20,002 nt of DNA from Alloprevotella sp. (GTDB lineage: Bacteria > Bacteroidota > Bacteroidia > Bacteroidales > Bacteroidaceae). How positions within the stretch are numbered: the first letter of the stretch is position 1; each line of letters starts with the position of its first letter. Below, piece after piece: positions 7,843-13,614 of this stretch. Under the pieces are notes generated by a model. The model made no database searches, was not told where the DNA came from, and was given only the letters and a program-made list of their open reading frames with translations. The DNA lies in contig JAFUXE010000038.1 of the NCBI GenBank assembly GCA_017477205.1, positions 1 to 20,002 on the forward strand, read 5' to 3'. The translations under genes and the position numbers were made by a program.

Positions 7843-7873
7843 TTGGCCGTCAGCACTTTTATATATAATTTTG
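7843..7873 (+). promoter_or_regulatory. Bacteroidetes-type promoter upstream of the redoxin gene at 7897
   Basis: TAATTTTG (7866-7873) matches the -7 consensus. TTG at 7843-7845 sits 20 bases upstream. The predicted leader is only about 17 bases long. The promoter lies in the 70-base gap after the preceding gene, so the redoxin gene can be transcribed alone. Confidence 0.65.
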
Positions 7874-7896
7874 CAACAATTAGCACAAACACCGCA

Positions 7897-9141
7897 ATGA
7901 AACTCAACCTAAAGAACATTCTACTCTACTCCCCCTCCCTCGCCTCTCGGAGAGGAAGGGGCCGGGGGTGGGTGAGGCACCTCCTCGTCCTGCTTGTTGC
8001 GACTCTGTCGCAACCCCTCTCCGCCCAGCCCTTCACGCCCGTCGTGGAGGACAGCATCGACTTCGTCATCACCGGCACCACGCCCGCCGCGACCGACAGC
8101 GTGGCGTGGTTCCTCGTGGCGCCCTACAGGCAGTGCCTCGTGCCGCGCCTGCCCGTCAAGGACGGCCGCTTCCGCCTTGAGGGTCGCCTGCCGCGAAACA
8201 CGTTCCTGCAAATAGGCGACTTCGACGGCAACGACCTCCAGTTCATCGTCGATGACGTGCCCACGGACATCAACCTCGCCACGGGCGAGATGACGGGCAG
8301 CGCACTGCAGCGACGCTTCATTGAGTGCCAACTGCGGCAGCGCGCCATCGAACGCGCCATAACGCCCTGGTGGGACAGCCTCGACGAGGACAGGCAGGAG
8401 GCCATCCAAATGATGTACGGCGGAGACCTTGCCCCCACCACGCCGCAGGACACGGCCGACCTGGAGCACTACGCCAGCGCGATGGCCGACATGGAGGCCA
8501 CGGGGCGGCAGAACATCCGCCGCAACCTCGACAACGTCATCCCCGCCTACTACCTCCACGTCCACTACGGCGCGCTCAGCCCCTCGGAGAAGCAGGAGTT
8601 CATGCGCGAGGACGCTCCCTACGCCCATCACCCCGCGATGGAACGCCCGTGGCAGCGCTTCCGGGGCGAAGAGATGCAGCGTACGATGACGGGTGTGCCC
8701 TACCGCGACTTCACGGCCACCGACAGCCTCGGCCAGTCGCACCGCCTCGCGGACTACGTCGATGGCACCCACTACGTCCTGCTGGACTTCTGGGCCTCGT
8801 GGTGCGGCCCCTGCATCGCCAGCTTCCCCCACATGCGCCAGCTCCACGGGCAATACAAGGACCGCGGCCTGCGCATCCTCGGCGTCAGCCTCGACAAGGA
8901 CCGCCAGGCATGGCTCGACGCCCTCCGCCAGCACCGCAATCCCTGGCCGCAGCTCCACAGCCCCAGCAGCACCGGCACCGACGGGCAGGACGCCGCCGAC
9001 CTCTACGGCATCGTCACCATTCCCGCCCTTGTCCTCATCGCCCCCGACGGCACCCTGCTCGCCCTCGACAAAGACCTCTACACGCCCCAGCAGCTCGACG
9101 CCAAGCTCGCGGAGCTGATGGGCGAGGCAGCCGAGGAATAG
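7897..9141 (+). CDS. TlpA/ResA-like thiol-disulfide oxidoreductase with DUF4369-like N-terminal domain
   Basis: A 414-residue exported protein with the standard Bacteroidetes layout. After the signal peptide (ending P-L-S-A-Q) comes a DUF4369-like beta domain (about residues 48-135, with the typical K-D-G-R-F-R-L-E-G strand), then a helical linker, then a thioredoxin/AhpC-TSA fold from about residue 265. The active site is W-A-S-W-C-G-P-C (C303, C306), and T-I-P-A-L-V-L-I carries the cis-proline. The likely role is periplasmic disulfide reduction or exchange. I use the ATG at 7897, which matches the shared cassette, rather than the upstream extension of the open frame. The signal peptide is unusually long (about 48 residues) because it holds both a palindromic element and a second palindrome at 7996. 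Confidence 0.9.
   Translation: MKLNLKNILLYSPSLASRRGRGRGWVRHLLVLLVATLSQPLSAQPFTPVVEDSIDFVITGTTPAATDSVAWFLVAPYRQCLVPRLPVKDGRFRLEGRLPRNTFLQIGDFDGNDLQFIVDDVPTDINLATGEMTGSALQRRFIECQLRQRAIERAITPWWDSLDEDRQEAIQMMYGGDLAPTTPQDTADLEHYASAMADMEATGRQNIRRNLDNVIPAYYLHVHYGALSPSEKQEFMREDAPYAHHPAMERPWQRFRGEEMQRTMTGVPYRDFTATDSLGQSHRLADYVDGTHYVLLDFWASWCGPCIASFPHMRQLHGQYKDRGLRILGVSLDKDRQAWLDALRQHRNPWPQLHSPSSTGTDGQDAADLYGIVTIPALVLIAPDGTLLALDKDLYTPQQLDAKLAELMGEAAEE
7929..7978 (+). repeat. Signal-peptide palindromic element, long form (R4)
   Basis: Same long form as at 1450 with one extra C in the first arm. With a five-base change just upstream, this adds two residues (Y-S) and still keeps the frame. It is read as S-P-S-L-A-S-R-R-G-R-G-R-G-W-V-R. 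Confidence 0.9.
7996..8014 (+). repeat. Second in-frame palindrome in the signal-peptide core
   Basis: GTTGCGAC (7996-8003) and GTCGCAAC (8007-8014) form a perfect 8-bp inverted repeat with a three-base loop. It encodes V-A-T-L-S-Q in the hydrophobic part of the signal peptide. Related signal peptides at 7311 and 13615 read L-F-S-Q-P-L-S-A-Q without it. A second copy is at 12622. Confidence 0.65.
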
Positions 9142-9192
9142 GCCTGCGTCCGCCGCAAACTATATTTCTTCGTACAATAAAAGAAGAAAAAC

Positions 9193-9223
9193 TTCCATTT
9201 CTGTACGAGATTTCTTAGTTTTG
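9193..9223 (+). promoter_or_regulatory. Probable promoter of the second AbiE-like pair
   Basis: TAGTTTTG (9216-9223) matches the Bacteroidetes -7 box. The -33 region is poor (TTCC at 9193-9196 at 19-base spacing). The leader before the ATG at 9241 would be about 10 bases. A weak AT-rich inverted repeat, TTTCTTC/GAAGAAA (9165-9189), lies just upstream and could be a terminator remnant or operator. Confidence 0.5.
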
Positions 9224-9240
9224 CACCCAAAATAGGCAGT

Positions 9241-9888
9241 ATGACACCTATAGAAGAACTCAACGCACTGAAGCAAATAGGAAATGTTCCCGTCAGCGGA
9301 GGACTACTCAAAAGTATTTTTCACGAATATCGTTCACCCGACAAGAAAGTCCAGGCACTGTTGCGGACTGGAATGCTCGTTAAGTTGAAGCGCGGGCTGT
9401 TTGTCGTATCCCCCGAGATTAGTGGCAAAATGCTTTCGATTGAGTTGGTCGCCAATCATCTGTATGCCCCTTCATATATCTCTGCGCATTATGCGCTGCG
9501 CCACTATGGGTTGATACCAGAAAGAGTATATGAAATCACGTCGGTAACGACCCTGCACAGCCGCAGGTTTGAGAATGCACTGGGGAAGTTTTCCTACCGA
9601 GGTGTCTCATCGGCCTATTTCCCGATAGGCATCAGAAGCGAGCTTTCAGAAGGCATTTCCTACATGATAGCCACACCAGAGAAAGCACTTTGCGACATGC
9701 TGATGCAGGAACGATATGTGCCGCCCCAGTCTTTAGCAAGCCTCGAGGCGTTCTTTGAGGAAGATATGCGCATAGACATTGATGACATACGGAATATGGA
9801 CAGTAACATCATACGGGCTTGTATGAACGTGGGTAATAAGAAAAACGTATTGGCTAACCTATTAAAGATTATGGCTCGTTCCCAATAG
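9241..9888 (+). CDS. AbiEi-like antitoxin / regulator (second system)
   Basis: A 215-residue protein of the AbiEi antitoxin superfamily. An N-terminal helix-turn-helix-like region (about residues 1-65) ends in V-K-L-K-R-G-L-F-V-V, followed by the characteristic Y-A-P-S-Y-I-S-A-H-Y-A-L-R-H-Y-G-L-I block and T-P-E-K-A-L-C-D-M. It probably binds and represses its own promoter while opposing the toxin encoded next. The nucleotidyltransferase gene begins 15 bases after its stop. Base composition is lower in GC than the TlpA genes on both sides, in line with separate acquisition. It is only distantly similar to the AbiEi-like protein at 3696. Confidence 0.8.
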   Translation: MTPIEELNALKQIGNVPVSGGLLKSIFHEYRSPDKKVQALLRTGMLVKLKRGLFVVSPEISGKMLSIELVANHLYAPSYISAHYALRHYGLIPERVYEITSVTTLHSRRFENALGKFSYRGVSSAYFPIGIRSELSEGISYMIATPEKALCDMLMQERYVPPQSLASLEAFFEEDMRIDIDDIRNMDSNIIRACMNVGNKKNVLANLLKIMARSQ

Positions 9889-9903
9889 AGCCGCGATGAG
9901 ATT

Positions 9904-10728
9904 ATGACGATATTTGACGAAATGGTGGCGGCTTTGTCTCCCACCACACCCAACGAGAAGATAAACGCAAAGCACGAGGTGATGCAGCAAATCACGCTGG
10001 CAGGCCTCGGGCGTGGCGGCTTCTTCGAGCACGCAGCGTTCTATGGCGGTACATGCCTGAGAATCTTCCACGGCTTGCATCGCTTTTCAGAGGATATGGA
10101 CTTCACGCTGACCGAGAAGAATGCGAACATACACCTTGAGACCTACTTCCCTTACATCTCCGAAGCATTCAAACTCACAGGCAAGGAGGTCGTCATCAAG
10201 AAGAAAGACAAAAAGACTTTTGGAAAGGTAGAATCCGCTTTCCTTAAGGAAAACATGGACGCCTACGACATCGCCTTTCAGACGGAAAAGAACGTCAAAG
10301 TGAAGATAGAGCTGGACACTTGTCCCCCTTTGGGCTTCAACTGTGAGCAGAAAATGCTACTCAGACCCTATTCCTTTATGGTGCGCTGTGTCTCCCTTCC
10401 CTATCTCTTTGCCGGAAAGATGCACGCCCTGGTTTTCCGCAACTGGAAATTGCGGGTGAAGGGGCGCGACTGGTACGACTTTGAGTGGTATGTGCGCAAT
10501 CGGATTCCCCTGAATTACAAGCATCTTCAGACACGCATTATGGCATTTAACGGCGTTATGCTGACAAGGCAGGAGTTCATGGATAAACTGAAGAAGCGCT
10601 TGGCAACTACCGACATCAGTTCCGTTAAGGAGGACGTGCTGCGATTCCTTCGTGCCGCCCCCAGCGAGCTTGACATCTGGTCGAACGAATACTTCCTCCA
10701 ACTGGCAGATATGATAGAATTTGAATGA
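9904..10728 (+). CDS. AbiEii-family nucleotidyltransferase toxin (second system)
   Basis: A 274-residue nucleotidyltransferase. G48-G49-T50 is followed by R-F-S-E-D-M-D-F with D64 and D66, and K-I-E-L-D supplies a third acidic residue (E136). Further family marks are F-A-G-K-M-H-A-L and K-G-R-D-W-Y-D-F-E-W-Y. The last two are typical of the AbiEii/AbiGii branch that includes MenT-like enzymes and are absent or altered in the first system (4271), so the two toxins belong to different subgroups. The catalytic set is intact. The TlpA-like gene that follows begins 37 bases later with no visible terminator, so read-through is possible. Confidence 0.82.
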   Translation: MTIFDEMVAALSPTTPNEKINAKHEVMQQITLAGLGRGGFFEHAAFYGGTCLRIFHGLHRFSEDMDFTLTEKNANIHLETYFPYISEAFKLTGKEVVIKKKDKKTFGKVESAFLKENMDAYDIAFQTEKNVKVKIELDTCPPLGFNCEQKMLLRPYSFMVRCVSLPYLFAGKMHALVFRNWKLRVKGRDWYDFEWYVRNRIPLNYKHLQTRIMAFNGVMLTRQEFMDKLKKRLATTDISSVKEDVLRFLRAAPSELDIWSNEYFLQLADMIEFE

Positions 10729-10765
10729 CAAAGCAATCACAACAGACACAAACAACACACGAACA

Positions 10766-12427
10766 ATGAAACGCAACCTCAAGACATCAATTACCCCCCC
10801 CTTCTGCAGCATGACAATTTCCCGCTTTAACCTCCACCTCAAAGACATTTCACTCCCCTCTCCCCCCGCTTTGCGGCGGGAGAAAAGATTTTATCTCGGC
10901 CCCTTGGGGGTCGAGGGGCTGGGGGTAAGGCTTCTTTGGCTTCTTTTCGCCCTCCTCACCCTCACGGCGCAGGCGCAGGTGAAGCCCGACACGATAACCA
11001 TCAACTTCCAGCTCTCCAGCAAGGCACGGGGCGAAACGGCCACGGTGGTCTATCCCGATTTCATGACCTTCGACACCTATGCCCTCCATCCTGCGACCGA
11101 CGGCGAAGGACGTTGGAGCGTGAAGATTCCCGCCTACCGCCCGCTTCACATCCAGCTGTGGGACGACAACAAGATACAGGGCGTGGTGTGGGGAGTGCTC
11201 AACCTCTACTGCCGCCCCGGGACTGAAGCCGACATCCTGCTCGACGACGTGGGCGACCGCTGCGTCTTCACGGGCGAGAACGCCGAGGTGCATAACGCAC
11301 AGATTGCCTGTCCCGTGAAGATGGAGAACTTCCACGGACACATGTTCGACATGCCGATGCAGAGGGTGGCGCAAACAATCCGCAGCATCCACGAGCGAAA
11401 CCTGCACCGCATAGACACGCTCCGCACGGCGCATCCCGACCTCCCGCGCGGCTACATAGAGATGCTCTATGCCTTGGCAGAGTATGGCTTCGGCATGGAT
11501 ATGACGCAAAACGTGTTTGGCCACTTCACGGAGCAAATAGAGGACATCCTCTCGCAAGGGCTCACCACTCTCCCCGGCGAGATGTGCGACCTGCTGAGCG
11601 AAGCAGAGACCCGCGAACTGCTCCACCCGCAGGGGATGATACCGGCCGATGCCACCACCTACTTTCGCGACGTCATCAACCTGGAGATGATGAAGCAGAA
11701 AGGCTTCGCCGGCGTTGAAGTTGACGACGAGGGCGACATCGGGCTGGAGATACTCACGCGTGTGTACCCCATCACGCTGATAGACTCGCTGGACGTTTCC
11801 GACGAAGTGCGGGAACTGATGAAGACCTTCTACTATCTGGACAAATGCGGCGACGGAATGATGACCGCCCTGCGCAAAGCCTTTCTGCGCAGGGCGCTGA
11901 ATGCGCATTCCTTCGAGAGACTGATGGGCTATCTGGAGCACAAGACGGAGCAGTTCGCTGCCCCCACGGAAGAGGAAATCACGGCCATAGCCGAGGCGCC
12001 CCTGGACAGCCTCACGGACGGGCAGGAAATCTTCCGCAAGCTGGTGCAGCCCTATCGGGGACGTGTGGTCTATATCGACGTGTGGGGCACGTGGTGCGGC
12101 CCCTGCCGTGAGGAAATGGAACACCTTCCCGCACTCCACGAAGCACTGGCCGACCTGCCCGTAACCTACATATACCTCGCCAACAACTCCCCCGAAGAAC
12201 TTTGGCGAAAGTCCGCCGCGCACTACGGCCTCAACCACGCCGACTGTGTGAACCTCCGCCTGCCCGGCAGCCAGCAGCAAGCCGTAGAGAACCACCTGAA
12301 CGTACACGGCTATCCCACCTACATACTCGTGGCTCCCGACGGCACCATCGCCCGCAGCGGTGCGCCCCGCCCCTCGCAGCCAGCCCTCGTCCGCCAGGCC
12401 GTCCTCCGCGCACTGGGCAGGGAATAG
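10766..12427 (+). CDS. Secreted TlpA-like thioredoxin-domain protein (copy B1)
   Basis: A 553-residue exported protein with an unassigned N-terminal beta region, a helical middle, and a C-terminal thioredoxin fold with W-G-T-W-C-G-P-C (C444, C447) and G-Y-P-T-Y-I-L as the cis-proline segment. The start is uncertain. The ATG at 10766 matches the shared cassette (M-K-R-N-L-K) but makes a leader of over 70 residues. The ATG at 10811 (M-T-I-S-R-F-N-L-H-L-K-D-I-S-L) gives about 60 and is the equivalent of the only usable start in the next gene. A run of eight C lies between them. The signal peptide contains a composite palindromic element. The C-terminus A-V-L-R-A-L-G-R-E and the following spacer match the gene ending at 3492. 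Confidence 0.82.
   Translation: MKRNLKTSITPPFCSMTISRFNLHLKDISLPSPPALRREKRFYLGPLGVEGLGVRLLWLLFALLTLTAQAQVKPDTITINFQLSSKARGETATVVYPDFMTFDTYALHPATDGEGRWSVKIPAYRPLHIQLWDDNKIQGVVWGVLNLYCRPGTEADILLDDVGDRCVFTGENAEVHNAQIACPVKMENFHGHMFDMPMQRVAQTIRSIHERNLHRIDTLRTAHPDLPRGYIEMLYALAEYGFGMDMTQNVFGHFTEQIEDILSQGLTTLPGEMCDLLSEAETRELLHPQGMIPADATTYFRDVINLEMMKQKGFAGVEVDDEGDIGLEILTRVYPITLIDSLDVSDEVRELMKTFYYLDKCGDGMMTALRKAFLRRALNAHSFERLMGYLEHKTEQFAAPTEEEITAIAEAPLDSLTDGQEIFRKLVQPYRGRVVYIDVWGTWCGPCREEMEHLPALHEALADLPVTYIYLANNSPEELWRKSAAHYGLNHADCVNLRLPGSQQQAVENHLNVHGYPTYILVAPDGTIARSGAPRPSQPALVRQAVLRALGRE
10794..10801 (+). repeat. C8 homopolymer between alternative start codons
   Basis: Eight consecutive C bases lie between ATG 10766 and ATG 10811. 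The two starts are 45 bases apart and in frame. The paralogous gene has nine C at 12494-12502 and its two starts are 46 bases apart, out of frame. Confidence 0.8.
10853..10931 (+). repeat. Composite signal-peptide palindromic element (R5)
   Basis: This begins and ends like the short element (CTCCCCTCTCC ... GAGGGGCTGGGGGTAAGGC), but its loop is enlarged to hold two further hairpins: CCGC-TTT-GCGG around 10867-10877 and GCCCC-TT-GGGGG around 10899-10910. The total is 79 bp, still in frame, encoding S-P-P-A-L-R-R-E-K-R-F-Y-L-G-P-L-G-V-E-G. It looks like an element inserted into, or expanded within, another. Confidence 0.75.
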
Positions 12428-12464
12428 CCTGCACATCTATTATATTTAGCATCGCACACAAACA

Positions 12465-12530
12465 ATGAAACTCAACCTCAAGCACACCAATTACCCCCCC
12501 CCTCAGCAGCATGACCATTTCCCGCTTTAA
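12465..12530 (+). other. Short upstream frame from the displaced cassette start
   Basis: The cassette ATG (M-K-L-N-L-K-H...) is followed by nine C bases and runs into a TAA at 12528-12530 after 21 codons. It overlaps the start of the redoxin gene at 12511 by 20 bases in another frame. The position matches the real start of copy B1 at 10766. It could be translated as a leader frame affecting the next gene, or be a dead remnant. Confidence 0.5.
12494..12502 (+). repeat. C9 homopolymer upstream of the redoxin gene
   Basis: Nine C bases. Loss of one would put the ATG at 12465 in frame with the one at 12511, as in the paralogous leader at 10766-10811. Confidence 0.8.
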
Positions 12531-13377
12531 CCTCCACCTCAAAAACATTCTACTCCCCTCTCCCGTCGGAGAGGGGTCGGGGGTGAGGCCGCTGGGAGTG
12601 AGGCTTCTCCTCGTCCTGTTTGTTGCGACTTTGTCGCAACCACTCTCCGCCCAAAGCGTTATCACTTTCGATATGGAGCTCACCCTGCCCGATGCCCTTC
12701 GGGCCGACAGCGCGTTCGTTGTGGACAGCATCCTCGGCACGCGGCAACGGATGGGCATCGCAACGGCGGAGGGCAGCGTCTTCATCCGCGGCGAGGTGGA
12801 AATACACACCGTCACCACTGCGGCCGTGATGGAAGTCAACCTCACCGCGCCGCAGGGGCTGCAGAAGATATTCATACCCTGCCGCATCACGGAGAAAGAC
12901 CTTGAAGACAGCGGCCTCTCGCCCGATTCCCTCGACGCACAGCGCGAGAACTACCTGCGCGTGGGGCAGTCCTTCCGAGACTTTGGCGGGGAACTGCCCG
13001 GCGGAACACCTGCCCGCCTCTCCGACTTCGTTGGGCGGGGGCAGTACGTCCTCGTGGACTTCTGGGCATCGTGGTGCGGCCCCTGCCGACGCGAAATCCC
13101 CAACCTCATCGCCGCCTACGAACGCTACCGAGAGCGCGGTCTCACGATACTCGGCGTGGCCGTGGACGACGAGCCCGAAGCCACTCTCGCCGCCATCGCA
13201 CAGATGCAGATACCCTATCCCCAGCTCATCGCCGCCGGTCACACGCCCTACGACCTCTACGGCTTCGGCGGCATCCCCCACCTTGTCCTCTTCACCCCCG
13301 ACGGCACCGTCCTCGCCCGTGGCATGCACGGCGCAAAAATCGACGAATACCTCGCCCCGCTGTTTGGGGAGGAGTAG
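12511..13377 (+). CDS. TlpA/ResA-like thiol-disulfide oxidoreductase (copy B2)
   Basis: A 288-residue exported redoxin. The signal peptide (about 48 residues, ending P-L-S-A-Q) holds a short palindromic element and the second palindrome. A small beta domain resembling a reduced DUF4369 region covers about residues 50-130. The thioredoxin fold has W-A-S-W-C-G-P-C (C189, C192) and G-G-I-P-H-L-V-L-F as the cis-proline segment. It is expected to act in the periplasm as a disulfide reductase. The ATG at 12511 is the only start that works, because the upstream cassette ATG is out of frame. The last 27 bases and the following spacer are duplicated at 3580-3695, where the rest of the gene has been lost. 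Confidence 0.88.
   Translation: MTISRFNLHLKNILLPSPVGEGSGVRPLGVRLLLVLFVATLSQPLSAQSVITFDMELTLPDALRADSAFVVDSILGTRQRMGIATAEGSVFIRGEVEIHTVTTAAVMEVNLTAPQGLQKIFIPCRITEKDLEDSGLSPDSLDAQRENYLRVGQSFRDFGGELPGGTPARLSDFVGRGQYVLVDFWASWCGPCRREIPNLIAAYERYRERGLTILGVAVDDEPEATLAAIAQMQIPYPQLIAAGHTPYDLYGFGGIPHLVLFTPDGTVLARGMHGAKIDEYLAPLFGEE
12553..12604 (+). repeat. Signal-peptide palindromic element, short form with repeated tail (R6)
   Basis: The 37-bp short element (12553-12589) with TCGGGGG in place of CTGGGGG is followed by a second partial tail, GCTGGGAGTGAGGC, ending at 12604. The duplication adds P-L-G-V-R and keeps the frame. It suggests slippage or a second partial insertion. Confidence 0.85.
12622..12640 (+). 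repeat. Second in-frame palindrome in the signal-peptide core
   Basis: GTTGCGAC-TTT-GTCGCAAC, an 8-bp perfect stem with a three-base loop, encodes V-A-T-L-S-Q. It occupies the same position in the signal peptide as the copy at 7996. Confidence 0.65.
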
Positions 13378-13410
13378 GATACCGATGCAATAGTTTTCAT
13401 TGAAAACGCC

Positions 13411-13441
13411 TTGCTTATTCGCTGCAAAAGGTATACAGTTG
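13411..13441 (+). promoter_or_regulatory. Decayed promoter of the lost AbiE copy
   Basis: The position corresponds to 3640-3670. TTG is kept (13411-13413) at 20-base spacing, but the -7 box reads TACAGTTG instead of TACTTTTG, losing one conserved T of TTTG. It is probably weak or inactive. Confidence 0.5.
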
Positions 13442-13466
13442 TGAACTGTAAATACGAATATATTAG

Positions 13467-13566
13467 ATGACGAGTTCACAGACAACGCTAATAGAAAGCA
13501 TCCTTTCGTCCTCGCGGACGGTCCTACGAACTCTTCGCAGCTTTCCCGCAAGTAGACATTCAATAA
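13467..13566 (+). pseudogene. Deletion scar of an AbiEi/AbiEii module (copy B3)
   Basis: The first 55 bases (M-T-S-S-Q-T-T-L-I-E-S-I-L-S-S-S-R-T) match the start of the AbiEi-like gene at 3696. From about 13523 the sequence jumps to the last codons of the AbiEii-like gene (the CTCTTCGC...AAGTAGACAT stretch, equal to 4930-4955), then continues into the same spacer up to the next cassette ATG. Relative to copy A about 1.17 kb is missing, and the join is not in the original frame. A 131-codon open frame starting here is therefore not a gene; it only runs on into the gene at 13615. Confidence 0.85.
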
Positions 13567-13614
13567 CATCTAATCCCAACCCAGCAAACGACCAAATCAA
13601 ACTCACTAAGCAGA

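Noticed and set aside
7558..7896. Upstream extension of the redoxin frame
   Set aside because: It would run through the 3' half of the previous gene; the cassette ATG at 7897 with its own promoter is the natural start.
7921..8958. Minus-strand open frame of 345 codons, and similar ones at 10850-12436, 12550-13569 and 14290-15534
   Set aside because: These are antisense shadows of high-GC genes with strong third-position bias; their ends coincide with the palindromes.
10721..10765. ATG at 10721 as start of the TlpA-like gene
   Set aside because: It overlaps the AbiEii stop and lacks the cassette; starts at 10766 or 10811 give a recognisable leader.
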